Assembly (NCBI RefSeq): GCF_902459685.1
Contig: NZ_CABPSF010000010.1
Location: 124,001 to 188,000 of the forward strand
Direction of reading: 5' to 3'
DNA: 64,000 nucleotides
From: Pandoraea iniqua
Lineage (GTDB): Bacteria > Pseudomonadota > Gammaproteobacteria > Burkholderiales > Burkholderiaceae
Below, one piece after another: positions 8,874 to 17,249 of the stretch. The position numbers and the translations under genes were made by a program. The notes under the pieces are model-generated. The model was not told the origin of the DNA. It searched no databases and was given only the letters and a program-made list of their open reading frames with translations. The first letter of the stretch is position 1; each line of letters opens with the position of its first letter.

Positions 8874-9626
8874 ATGTCAAAGATGACCAAGACGCTCGCA
8901 TCCTTTGTACGTTCGCCGCGATCGGCTTCACGTTCCGCTTCGGCATTCGGTCCGGCATTCGGTTCGGTCGTCCTCGCCTTCCTGACTTCGCTCGCCCCGC
9001 TGGCGCATGCGGCGCCCGCCGACGACATCGCGCGGCTCTATGCGCTGCCGCCCGACGGCTCGGTGTACGTTCGCGTGGTCAATCAGGCAGTGGCACCGGT
9101 GAGCGTGCAGCTCGGCAACGGCGCTAAGGCGGAGTCGCTCGCCGCCAACGGCAAGATCGTCACCGACTATCGTGTGCTGCCCGGTGCTCAGGCTTATCCG
9201 CTCAAGGTGAACGGGCGTGCCATCGACGTGTCCGGCAAGACCCCGAAAGGCGGCTTCGTGACGCTCGTCGTAGATGGTGCGAAGGCCAGTGCGCCGGCCA
9301 AGGTCATCGTCGACGAGAGCCCGGCCGCAGACGGTCTGAAAGCCGAACTGGCGGTATACAATCTGGTGCCCGGCTGTACGGCCAAAGTGGGTGTGGCGGG
9401 CGGACCGACAGTGTTTCCGGCGGTGGCCGACGGCGCGCGCGCTGCGCGGGCGATCAACCCGGTATCGGCGTCGCTCGTGGGCGAATGCGCCGGACACACT
9501 TCCGCGCCGCTCGCGCTGCCGCCGCTCAAGGGCGGCGATCGCTACAGCCTGTTCCTCGTGGGGACGGCGCAAGCGCCGGTGCTCGTTGGCGCGACCAATC
9601 GCACCGAACCCTATAAGGCGAATTGA
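8874..9626 (+). CDS. AlgF/WssG-like periplasmic acylation protein
   Basis: The ATG at 8874, seven bases after nfrA, gives a 250-residue protein with a long signal ending in A-H-A near residue 46. The mature part is beta-rich and includes V-Y-V-R-V-V-N near its start and L-F-L-V-G near its end, as in AlgF of alginate and WssG of acetylated cellulose. AlgF proteins are periplasmic partners of the MBOAT/AlgJ O-acetylation machinery. Its place between the export genes and two AlgJ-like genes supports that role. No catalytic residues are expected or seen. Confidence in the family is moderate because AlgF members diverge strongly. Confidence 0.72.
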   Translation: MSKMTKTLASFVRSPRSASRSASAFGPAFGSVVLAFLTSLAPLAHAAPADDIARLYALPPDGSVYVRVVNQAVAPVSVQLGNGAKAESLAANGKIVTDYRVLPGAQAYPLKVNGRAIDVSGKTPKGGFVTLVVDGAKASAPAKVIVDESPAADGLKAELAVYNLVPGCTAKVGVAGGPTVFPAVADGARAARAINPVSASLVGECAGHTSAPLALPPLKGGDRYSLFLVGTAQAPVLVGATNRTEPYKAN

Positions 9627-9701
9627 ATGCATCGCGCCGTGCCGCACGCGTGAAGCCTGCGTGTCATGGCCCGATCACGACAAACCCTCATCGTTAGCCT
9701 C

Positions 9702-10688
9702 ATGAATCTGAACCTTTCTCACTTCACACGCGTTGCCCGCACGGTGGCGTCCGGCCTGTTGGTGGCCGGTGCCTGTCTGAGCGCCTCGGCGGCGCATGCG
9801 CAGGCCGTGCTGATCGGCAAGGACGACTGGCTGTTCTACGCGCAGGACAACATGACGGACGCGGGGCGCGCCGGCATCGATAACTCGGTGAACCTGATGC
9901 GCGCGGCCAAAGACGCACTGGCCGCCAAGGGGATCGGTCTGGTGGTCGTGGTGGCGCCGCTCAAGGCGCGCTTTTACGAAGACAAGCTGCCGGCCGGATC
10001 GAGCATCGCACCGGCCGTGCGCGAGCGTTACGCGCAAATGATCGACGCCCTGCGCCGGGCCGATATTCAGACCGTGGATCTGATGCCCGTGCTCAAGAGC
10101 GTGCAGCACGACAACCAGACGGCCTTCTTCCAGAAAGACTCGCACTGGACGGCATGGAGCGCCGAAGCGGCCGCTGCCGCCACGGCCGACGTCATCAAGA
10201 AGAATTGGACACTGAGCGGTCAGGCCGGTACCGGCAAGAAGCTGGGCAACTGGATCAAGGAGCGCCGCTTCGCCGATTTCGCCGAACTCATGACGGCTGC
10301 ACAACGTAAGGCGGTCGGTCAGGAAATTTATACCGTGCGCGCCAACAAGGCCGACGAGGGTGGCCTGCTCGACGATGCCGCTGCCCCGGTGCATGTGGTC
10401 GGCAACAGCTTCGTGCAGCCGTATCTCGGGTACCCGCAAGCCCTCTCGGCCGATATCGATCGCCCGGTCGGGTTGACGTGGAAGTACGGCAACTTCGGGC
10501 CGTGGGCCGTGTTCGCGCAGTATCTCGAATCGCCCGCGTTCCAGCAGGCGCGCCCGCAGGTGGTGGTGTGGCAGCTCAATGAAGTGCAGATGCTGTACGG
10601 CCCGAACACCAGCGGTCAGTGGGATGCCGCGTCGCTCATGACCGATGCCGCGTGGCGCGATCGCGTCTCGGCGGCCATTGCGAAGTAA
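9702..10688 (+). CDS. AlgJ/AlgX-like SGNH acyltransferase 1
   Basis: The start at 9702 gives 328 residues and a clear signal peptide ending in A-H-A near residue 33. The mature protein opens with G-K-D-D-W-L-F-Y (about 38-45), the hallmark first motif of AlgJ/AlgX. It carries D-S-H-W near 146 and G-N-S near 234, matching the Asp-x-His pair and the nucleophile serine of the family. These periplasmic enzymes move an acyl group from the MBOAT partner to a sugar hydroxyl of the nascent polymer. A second AlgJ-like gene begins seven bases after this stop. Acyl identity cannot be read from the sequence. Confidence 0.82.
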   Translation: MNLNLSHFTRVARTVASGLLVAGACLSASAAHAQAVLIGKDDWLFYAQDNMTDAGRAGIDNSVNLMRAAKDALAAKGIGLVVVVAPLKARFYEDKLPAGSSIAPAVRERYAQMIDALRRADIQTVDLMPVLKSVQHDNQTAFFQKDSHWTAWSAEAAAAATADVIKKNWTLSGQAGTGKKLGNWIKERRFADFAELMTAAQRKAVGQEIYTVRANKADEGGLLDDAAAPVHVVGNSFVQPYLGYPQALSADIDRPVGLTWKYGNFGPWAVFAQYLESPAFQQARPQVVVWQLNEVQMLYGPNTSGQWDAASLMTDAAWRDRVSAAIAK

Positions 10689-10695
10689 GTCGAAC

Positions 10696-11838
10696 ATGAG
10701 CTTGTCGATGCCTGCGCCACAAACCCCCGACGTGCCGACGCCGCCATCGTCGCATCGTGCTGCGGCGTTCTGCTTCGGGCTGTTGATGGCCATCGGTCTT
10801 GTCTATGGCGTGACCCAGTCGGTCAAAGCGGGGCATGGCGATCTGGGCGCCCGCGCGTGGCTTGACGGCACCGCCGGTAAGCGGCTCGACACGGCACTCG
10901 CCTTGCCGTATCGCGAGACGATGGAGACCGCCGACGCCGCCTGGCGCTACCGCGTGCTGGGTCAGTTGGGCACGCAAGTGCAGCAGGGCTGCCCCGGCTG
11001 GCTGTTCTATACCGATGGCGTGCGCGCGCCGGTGCCCGACGTGCAGTCCGTGGTGAACGAGCGCATTGCGCTGATGAAGCGTTTGACCGAACAACTGCGT
11101 GCGGACAACGTGAAGGTGCTGGCCGTGACCGTGCCGGACAAGTCGCGCGTCGCGGCCAACGCGCTGTGCGGCCTCACGCGCCCGGCCACCACGGTGGCGC
11201 AACTGCCGCAATGGCAGCAGGCGCTCGACGCCGCCGGCGTGCCTCACGTCGATCTGACGCAAGTCTTGCAGCCGATGCCCGACGCGTTCTACCGCACCGA
11301 CGTGCACATGAATCAGGACGGTGCGGCGATGGCGGCACAGGCCGTCGCCAAGGCGGCGCTGCCGCTGGTGGGCCGCCGTGGCGATCTTCGCTACGACGTG
11401 TCGCTCGCACCCCGTCGCGAACCGCGCGTGGGCGATCTGCTGGTGCTAGCTGGATTGAGCAAGGCGCCCGATGGCTGGCGTCCGGCCCCTGACACCTACG
11501 TGCCGCAGACGTTCGCGCTGCCCGCGAGCGGCGGGCTGCTCGACGACGGGCCGCCGGTGGAGGTGCTGCTGGCCGGCAGTTCGAATTCGCGTCGCAGCAA
11601 TTTTGCAGAACAGTTGGGGCAGTCGCTCGGCCAGCCGGTGTGGAACGTGAGCCGCGATGGCGGCAAGTTCGCCGATGCGCTGATGCAAGCCATGCAGGAT
11701 CGCGAGAAATGGCCGAAGAGCCTGAAGCTGGTGATATGGGAGATGTCGGAGATGTCGCTGCTCCAGCCGTTGACGGCGCAAGAGACGGCGCTGTTGCATG
11801 GGGATTCCCGCAACGCGTCGACGGGAGCGGGGTCGTGA
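10696..11838 (+). CDS. AlgJ/AlgX-like SGNH acyltransferase 2, membrane-anchored
   Basis: This 380-residue protein starts at 10696. Instead of a cleavable signal it has a hydrophobic helix near residues 20-40, so it is probably tethered to the inner membrane facing the periplasm. It has G-C-P-G-W-L-F-Y near 97-104, D-V-H-M near 202 and A-G-S-S near 293-296, equivalent to the W-L-F-Y, Asp-x-His and serine motifs of AlgJ. It sits directly behind another AlgJ-like gene. In alginate biosynthesis AlgJ and AlgX divide the work between an anchored and a soluble enzyme, and this pair may do the same. Two enzymes acting on different positions or acyl groups is an alternative. Confidence 0.78.
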   Translation: MSLSMPAPQTPDVPTPPSSHRAAAFCFGLLMAIGLVYGVTQSVKAGHGDLGARAWLDGTAGKRLDTALALPYRETMETADAAWRYRVLGQLGTQVQQGCPGWLFYTDGVRAPVPDVQSVVNERIALMKRLTEQLRADNVKVLAVTVPDKSRVAANALCGLTRPATTVAQLPQWQQALDAAGVPHVDLTQVLQPMPDAFYRTDVHMNQDGAAMAAQAVAKAALPLVGRRGDLRYDVSLAPRREPRVGDLLVLAGLSKAPDGWRPAPDTYVPQTFALPASGGLLDDGPPVEVLLAGSSNSRRSNFAEQLGQSLGQPVWNVSRDGGKFADALMQAMQDREKWPKSLKLVIWEMSEMSLLQPLTAQETALLHGDSRNASTGAGS

Positions 11839-11924
11839 CATCGGTTGTGAAAATTGCACCTGCGGCCGAGTGTTGACCGGTTGCGCGCTGCGCTCTTCCT
11901 CCCCCCTTTTTTCTGGACACGCTC

Positions 11925-13826
11925 ATGCCGGAACTGAATTGGTTGCCTCGCTCGCCCGACTGGGCCCAGCGCGTGGATGCGCTGCCCAAGGATGCCGCCC
12001 CCGCATGGTCGGCACTGGTCGGCCTCGCCAACGAGAATCTCGATTTCTTGCAGACCGCCAAGCTCGACAAGCGGCTCGTGAAGGCGTTCGGGGCGCAGCC
12101 TCCGGCTGACCTTGCCACGCCGCCGGTACGTTTGGCCGTGCTCGGCTCGTCGACGATGGATCAGTTGCTGCCGGGTCTGCGTGTGGGCGCACTGCGGCGC
12201 AATCTCTGGGCGCAGTTGTACGTGCCGGACTACGGCCAGTATCTGCGCGAGACGCTCGATCCGTCGTCGGGATTGCACACCTTCGCGCCGAACGTCGCGT
12301 TGTGCGCTTTCGATTCACAGCACCTGATCGGCGACGAGACCGCCGCGATGACGGTCGAAGACGCCAATGCGAAGATTGCCGGCGCGATCGACAATCTGCG
12401 CGCGCTGTGGCGGCGTCTGCGTGAGAATTTCGGTGCGCATGTCATCCAGCAGACGCTGATGGCCACACAGGTCGCGATGATGGGCAACAACGAACAACGC
12501 ATGCCCGGCTCGGCGCGCTGGCTCACGCATCGGCTGAACGACGCGATGCGACAGGCGGCCGACGAAGAGGGTGTCGATATTCTCGCGCTCGACGACGCGT
12601 GCGAGCAGGACGGTCTGAACGCATGGCATGACGCTCGCCTGTGGCTGCGCGCCAAGCAGTACGTCACGCCGTCGGCATCGCCGGCCTATGGCGATCTGGT
12701 CGCGCGCCTCATCACGGCGCGTCGCGGCGGCGGTGCCAAGTGTCTGGTGCTCGATCTGGACAACACGCTCTGGGGCGGGGTGATCGGCGACGACGGGCTG
12801 GCCGGCATCGTGTTGGGGCAGGGTAACGGCGAGGGAGAGGCGTTTGCCGCCTTCCAGCGCTATGCCCGCGACCTGACGCGCCGGGGCGTGATTCTCGCGG
12901 TGTGTTCGAAGAACGACGAGGCCAACGCGCTGCAACCGTTCACGTCGCATCCGGAGATGGTGCTCAAGCGCGACGACATTGCGTGCTTCGTGGCGAACTG
13001 GCAGGACAAGGCGAGCAACCTGCGCTCGATTGCGCATCAGCTCAACATCGGTCTCGATGCGCTGGTATTCGCCGACGACAACCCGTTCGAGCGCAATCTC
13101 GTGCGCCGCGAGTTGCCGATGGTGAAAGTGCCCGAGATGCCCGAAGACCCGGCGTTGTACGCGTCGACGGTGTCGCGCTCGGGCTACTTCGAAGGGGTGA
13201 CGCTCACCGCCGAAGACCGCGAGCGCGCGAGCCAATATCAGGCCAACCTTCAGCGCGAAGCCTTGCGAACGAGCCAGAAGGATCTCGGGTCGTATCTCGC
13301 GAGCCTGAACATGGTGCTCGAATGGAATACGTTCAACACCACCGATCTGCCGCGCGTCGTGCAGTTGATGGGAAAAACGAATCAGTTCAATCTCACGACG
13401 CGACGCCATACCGAGAGCGAAGTGCTCGAATGGATGGGCGATCCGCGCGCCGTGCTGCTGCATTTTCGCCTCAAGGACAGCTTCGGCGATAACGGCATCA
13501 TCGCGGTCATTGCCGCGCTGCCCGCGACCGATCCGGCGGCGCCCGGCGACTGGCGCATCGACACGTGGCTGATGAGCTGCCGTGTGCTGGGCCGCGAAGT
13601 CGAGCCCGCCACACTGGGTGTGCTCGTCGAACAGGCACGTGCCGTGGGCGCGCGGCGCCTCATCGGCGAATACATCCCGAGCGCGAAGAACGGCATGGTG
13701 AAAGATCACTATGCCAAGCTGGGCTTTACGCGGCTTGCAGAACACGAGAACGCCACCGAATGGGTGCTGGACCTTGGCGACTTCTCCTCACAAAGCGCAC
13801 CCATGGAAATCAGGAGCATGAAATGA
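11925..13826 (+). CDS. FkbH-like HAD-IIIC/GNAT protein
   Basis: The 633-residue cytoplasmic protein has three parts: an SGNH-like N-terminal region (about 65-250, with L-G-S-S-T near 70), a HAD subfamily IIIC domain (D-L-D-N-T near 276 and A-D-D-N-P near 383), and a GNAT-like C-terminal domain (about 430-620, with M-G-K-T-N-Q-F-N and Y-I-P-S-A-K-N). FkbH proteins in polyketide pathways take a glycolytic phospho-acid, remove the phosphate and load a D-glyceryl group onto an acyl carrier protein. Its stop overlaps the start of an ACP gene as ATGA, which strongly suggests the two act together. The substrate here is inferred, not seen. An 86-base gap precedes it. Confidence 0.9.
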   Translation: MPELNWLPRSPDWAQRVDALPKDAAPAWSALVGLANENLDFLQTAKLDKRLVKAFGAQPPADLATPPVRLAVLGSSTMDQLLPGLRVGALRRNLWAQLYVPDYGQYLRETLDPSSGLHTFAPNVALCAFDSQHLIGDETAAMTVEDANAKIAGAIDNLRALWRRLRENFGAHVIQQTLMATQVAMMGNNEQRMPGSARWLTHRLNDAMRQAADEEGVDILALDDACEQDGLNAWHDARLWLRAKQYVTPSASPAYGDLVARLITARRGGGAKCLVLDLDNTLWGGVIGDDGLAGIVLGQGNGEGEAFAAFQRYARDLTRRGVILAVCSKNDEANALQPFTSHPEMVLKRDDIACFVANWQDKASNLRSIAHQLNIGLDALVFADDNPFERNLVRRELPMVKVPEMPEDPALYASTVSRSGYFEGVTLTAEDRERASQYQANLQREALRTSQKDLGSYLASLNMVLEWNTFNTTDLPRVVQLMGKTNQFNLTTRRHTESEVLEWMGDPRAVLLHFRLKDSFGDNGIIAVIAALPATDPAAPGDWRIDTWLMSCRVLGREVEPATLGVLVEQARAVGARRLIGEYIPSAKNGMVKDHYAKLGFTRLAEHENATEWVLDLGDFSSQSAPMEIRSMK

Positions 13827-14074
13827 CCGACGCAGACATCCTTAACGCCTTGACCGAGATTTTTCGCGATGTGTTCGACGACGACACCGTGACGATCACG
13901 CCCCAATCGTCGGCCAAGGACTTCGACGCCTGGGATTCGCTCTCGAACGTCAACATCATGGTCGCCACCGAAATGCGTTTCGGCGTGCGCTTCAAGACGT
14001 CGGAAGTCGAAGGGCTGCGCGACGTCAGCGAACTGATCGGCCTGATCAAGAAACAACTGGCGGCCAAGGGCTGA
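13823..14074 (+). CDS. Acyl carrier protein
   Basis: This acidic, helical protein of 83 residues contains D-A-W-D-S-L-S, where Ser39 is the expected 4'-phosphopantetheine site. Its start overlaps the fkbH stop by four bases, and an MBOAT gene follows 50 bases later. It would carry the acyl group loaded by FkbH as a thioester. Its place in a polysaccharide operon, with no ketosynthase or peptide synthetase nearby, argues that the carried group ends up on the glycan. It is clearly not the fatty-acid AcpP, whose gene lies in a fab cluster and whose core reads differently. Confidence 0.92.
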   Translation: MTDADILNALTEIFRDVFDDDTVTITPQSSAKDFDAWDSLSNVNIMVATEMRFGVRFKTSEVEGLRDVSELIGLIKKQLAAKG

Positions 14075-14124
14075 CAGTGACTCTGCCCGTCGGCCTCGCG
14101 ACTCTCTGATACAGATTCCCCGGT

Positions 14125-15717
14125 ATGCTGTTCAACTCCCTGCCGTTCCTCCTGCTGTTCCTGCCGATCTCGCTGGGCGGCTACTACCTTGTCGGCCGCC
14201 TGCGTCCGCTGGCGGCTGCCGCATGGCTGTGCGTCGCCTCGCTGGTCTTTTACAGTTGGTGGAATCCGGTATTCGTGACACTGCTGCTGGGGTCGATCGC
14301 GTTCAACTACGTTGTGAGCCTGTGCATTCTGTCGACGGAGGATCGCCCGCGTCTGCAATCGTGGATTCTGGCGGGCGGCATCGTGGCGAATCTGGGGCTG
14401 CTGTTTTACTACAAGTATCTGGTGGCGACGCTCGACTTCCTTGCTGGTTTCGGGATCGTGTCGCATAGCGTCAGCGAAATGATTCTGCCGCTGGGAATTT
14501 CGTTCTTCACGTTCACGCAACTGGGCTTTCTGCTCGATTGCCGCGCCGGTGTGGTGCGCGAGCGCGGCTTCGTGAGTTACGTGTTGTTCGTCACGTTTTT
14601 CCCGCACCTGATTGCCGGCCCGATTCTGCATCACAAGGAAATGATGCCGCAGTTCGCCGATCGCGAAAGCTATCGGTTCAAGGCGGAAAACCTGTCGATC
14701 GGCGCGACGCTGTTCATCATCGGGCTGGCCAAGAAGGTACTGCTCGCAGACAGCATCGCGCCGTGGGCCGAAGCCGGTTTCAATCACCCCGGCGAGTTGC
14801 AGTTTCTGGCGGCATGGGGCACGGCGCTCGCCTACGCGTTGCAGTTGTATTTCGACTTCTCGGGCTATTCCGATATGGCGATGGGGCTGGCCAAGATGTT
14901 CGGCATTCGCTTCCCGCTCAACTTCAACTCGCCCTACAAGTCGACCGGCATCATCGAGTTCTGGACGCGCTTTCACATGACGCTCACGCGTTATCTGACG
15001 GCCTATCTCTACAACCCGGTGGCGATGGCGATCACACGCGCCCGCGCGCGCAAAGGGCTGACGGTCGGGCGTAAGGCCACGACCACGGCGCGCGGGTTCA
15101 GCAGCATGATTCTGTTCCCGACGGTATTCACGATGGGGGTGGCCGGTGTCTGGCACGGTGCGGGCCTGCAATTCCTGATCTTCGGCCTGTTGCACGGCGC
15201 GTATCTGACGGTCAATCACGCATGGCGGCAGTTCGGCCCCAAGCGCACGCAACCGGCAACCGGCGTGACGCGCGCGGGCTATGTAGTGCTGACGTTTCTC
15301 TGCGTGGTGTTCGCGTTGCTGTTCTTCCGGGCGCACAGCACGCATGACGCCTTCACGCTGATCGCCAACATGCTCGGTATGAACGGTCTGGAGCCGCTCG
15401 CCCCGGTGCTGTATCCGCTTCAGGCGCTCGCCCATGCCGACCCGGGTTGGACCACGGGCGATCTGGTGCGCTTGTTGCTCGAACGTTGGGGGCAGGGCGT
15501 GCTGATCGCGGTGTTGCTGGTGGTGGTGTGGTGCGCACCGAATTCGAACCAGATCATGAATGTTTATTCACCGGCACTGGAAGGCCCTGCACCGGGGGCG
15601 CCGCGTTGGCTGCAATGGCGCCCGACGCTCGTCTGGACTGCCGTGTCGATGACGGTGCTGGCCTACGCGATGCTCAACTTGCACAAGACGGCGCGCTTCC
15701 TTTACTTCCAGTTTTGA
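14125..15717 (+). CDS. MBOAT-family membrane acyltransferase (AlgI/WssH-like)
   Basis: The 530-residue multispanning protein begins M-L-F-N-S-L-P-F-L, as AlgI proteins often do. It contains W-x-R-F-H-M-T-L-T-R near residues 280-288 and G-V-W-H-G-A-G near 341-347, where His344 is the expected catalytic MBOAT histidine. AlgI-type proteins move an acyl group across the inner membrane from a cytoplasmic donor to AlgJ/AlgX in the periplasm. Upstream are AlgF-like and two AlgJ-like proteins; immediately upstream is the FkbH-ACP pair. The donor may therefore be an ACP thioester, which is an inference; AlgI of alginate is thought to use a small acetyl donor. Confidence 0.92.
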   Translation: MLFNSLPFLLLFLPISLGGYYLVGRLRPLAAAAWLCVASLVFYSWWNPVFVTLLLGSIAFNYVVSLCILSTEDRPRLQSWILAGGIVANLGLLFYYKYLVATLDFLAGFGIVSHSVSEMILPLGISFFTFTQLGFLLDCRAGVVRERGFVSYVLFVTFFPHLIAGPILHHKEMMPQFADRESYRFKAENLSIGATLFIIGLAKKVLLADSIAPWAEAGFNHPGELQFLAAWGTALAYALQLYFDFSGYSDMAMGLAKMFGIRFPLNFNSPYKSTGIIEFWTRFHMTLTRYLTAYLYNPVAMAITRARARKGLTVGRKATTTARGFSSMILFPTVFTMGVAGVWHGAGLQFLIFGLLHGAYLTVNHAWRQFGPKRTQPATGVTRAGYVVLTFLCVVFALLFFRAHSTHDAFTLIANMLGMNGLEPLAPVLYPLQALAHADPGWTTGDLVRLLLERWGQGVLIAVLLVVVWCAPNSNQIMNVYSPALEGPAPGAPRWLQWRPTLVWTAVSMTVLAYAMLNLHKTARFLYFQF

Positions 15718-15745
15718 TCCACTTCACGACGGCGGACGCCACATC

Positions 15746-16153
15746 ATGTTGACCGAACTCGGGTGCACGTTTCATCACATCGGGATTGCCTGCAAGCATC
15801 TCGACGCCGAACAAGCCTACTGGGAAGTGCTGGGCTACACGTTGGAGTCGCCGGAGTTCGAAGACCCGATTCAGCGCGTGCGGGGCCGCTTTCTGACCGG
15901 GCCGGGCCCGCGTCTCGAACTGCTTGCGCCGAGTGCCGAGGGTTCGCCGGTGGAGGGCGTGCTCAAGCGCCGCACGAAGATGTATCACCAGGCGTTCGAG
16001 ACGCGCAACTTCGATCGTGCGCTGGCGGCGCTGGAAGATACCGGTGCGCGCCGCACGGCAGAGCCCGCGCCGGCGGTCGCTTTCGGTGGCCGGCGCATCG
16101 TGTTTTTGTTCTTGCCGAACGGCAATCTCATCGAGATCGTCGAAGCGGCCTGA
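15746..16153 (+). CDS. VOC-family protein, methylmalonyl-CoA epimerase-like
   Basis: This 135-residue protein has the paired beta-alpha-beta repeats of the vicinal oxygen chelate fold. His11, Glu58, His81 and Glu130 fall where the four metal ligands of epimerases and glyoxalases lie. The N-terminus H-H-I-G-I-A-C is typical of methylmalonyl-CoA epimerases. It is the last gene of the operon, 28 bases after the MBOAT gene. In this setting it might act on the ACP-bound acyl group or its precursor, for example by changing its stereochemistry; that is inference. Glyoxalase or lyase activity cannot be excluded. Confidence 0.8.
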   Translation: MLTELGCTFHHIGIACKHLDAEQAYWEVLGYTLESPEFEDPIQRVRGRFLTGPGPRLELLAPSAEGSPVEGVLKRRTKMYHQAFETRNFDRALAALEDTGARRTAEPAPAVAFGGRRIVFLFLPNGNLIEIVEAA

Positions 16154-16183
16154 GCCTGCGCCTGCGCGGGTAGCAGCGGCGGC

Positions 16184-17146
16184 TCAGCGTTGCGCGGCCT
16201 GCCAGCGGCGCAAGAGCGCGCGGGCTTCGGGGGTATCGCCCAGCACCCACGGGTCGACGGCGAACGCGACAACGCGCTGGGCACCATAGTCGCGTGCGAT
16301 GTCCCACTGCTTCGACACGCGCGAGAAGCTCGCCGCGTGTGCCTTGAAATCGGTGCCGTCCTGTTTGCCGTTCGGTGCGCTCTGAAACAATTCCAGAATC
16401 AAATCGAACTTGGTGTCGCGTGCGATGAATAACTCGCGCAGCGGGGTCAGTGCCTCGTAGTTCTCCATGCCCCATTCGCCGACGCCATCCTGAATCATCG
16501 GATGAACGCGCGTGCGCTCGAGCAGCACGCGCCACAGGTCCGGCAACGCGCCGGGGCCGGGAATGTGGCTGTAGAACGTGGAGATCGTCGGCGGCTGGCC
16601 GGACGAATCGTGCACTAGCCGGGATAGCCCATCGAGCCAGTTCGCGAGCGTGTCCCGCCGTGCGGGGTCCGACCAGCTGTATTGCTCCACCTCGTACGGC
16701 AGATACCAGCCGCGGAACGCTGCGTGACGCGGCCACGGTGACCGGTTCAGCGTGGCTGCGACGGCCGCGCTGGCGTCGTTCAGGTAGGTGTCGAGCGCGC
16801 CGGCTTCGGTGCTGCCCAGCACTTTCCACCAGCGGTCGTCGTAAGGCACGCCGAAGTGAACGCCCATGCCTTGGGCCGCGCAGTCGTCGAGCAGTTGGGT
16901 GAGCAAGGCGTTGGATGCCCGCCATTGACTCGCCGGGTCGCCGGCGAGTGCGATCCACTGGACGAAGACTTCCCGGCAACCCAGCGCGCGGGTGGCTGCG
17001 ATGCGGGCGCGCCATTGTTCGGGCCGCCAGTCGAGATGCTCTCGCCAGAGTTGCAGGAACGTGCCGCTCATCTCCGGGGCTGCGTCGCAGGCGGCAAGCG
17101 GCAGACAGGCGGCCAGTGCGGCGGCTTGCAGCAAACGGCGGCGCAT
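16184..17146 (-). CDS. DUF4434-type lipoprotein, putative glycan-active TIM barrel
   Basis: Starting at the ATG at 17146, the 320-residue product has M-R-R-R-L-L-Q, a hydrophobic stretch and L-A-A-C-D, a lipoprotein signal with Cys near residue 19. Longer starts at 17203 and 17251 exist but would run into the promoter region of the divergent gene. The body (F-L-Q-L-W-R-E-H near the start, W-Y-L-P-Y-E-V-E-Q in the middle, S-T-F-Y-S-H-I-P later) resembles DUF4434, a TIM-barrel family related to glycoside hydrolases and often found beside exopolysaccharide genes. It converges on the operon end with a 30-base gap. It may trim or bind the exported glycan; no enzymatic activity is established. Confidence 0.65.
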   Translation of the reverse strand: MRRRLLQAAALAACLPLAACDAAPEMSGTFLQLWREHLDWRPEQWRARIAATRALGCREVFVQWIALAGDPASQWRASNALLTQLLDDCAAQGMGVHFGVPYDDRWWKVLGSTEAGALDTYLNDASAAVAATLNRSPWPRHAAFRGWYLPYEVEQYSWSDPARRDTLANWLDGLSRLVHDSSGQPPTISTFYSHIPGPGALPDLWRVLLERTRVHPMIQDGVGEWGMENYEALTPLRELFIARDTKFDLILELFQSAPNGKQDGTDFKAHAASFSRVSKQWDIARDYGAQRVVAFAVDPWVLGDTPEARALLRRWQAAQR

Positions 17147-17194
17147 CGGCGACCCGACGCCGGGCGTCAGGGCGAGCGATTCCGGCGTTGCCGG

Positions 17195-17200
17195 TACAAT
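17195..17200 (+). promoter_or_regulatory. Possible -10 element for the small Cys-rich gene
   Basis: TACAAT stands 49 bases before the ATG at 17250, a sensible distance for a start site near 17207. No good -35 box lies 17 bases upstream, so the call is weak. Confidence 0.3.
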
Positions 17201-17249
17201 CATGCTTTTGCGCACGGTGCCAGAACGTGCGCGCCGTTGTGGATTCATC

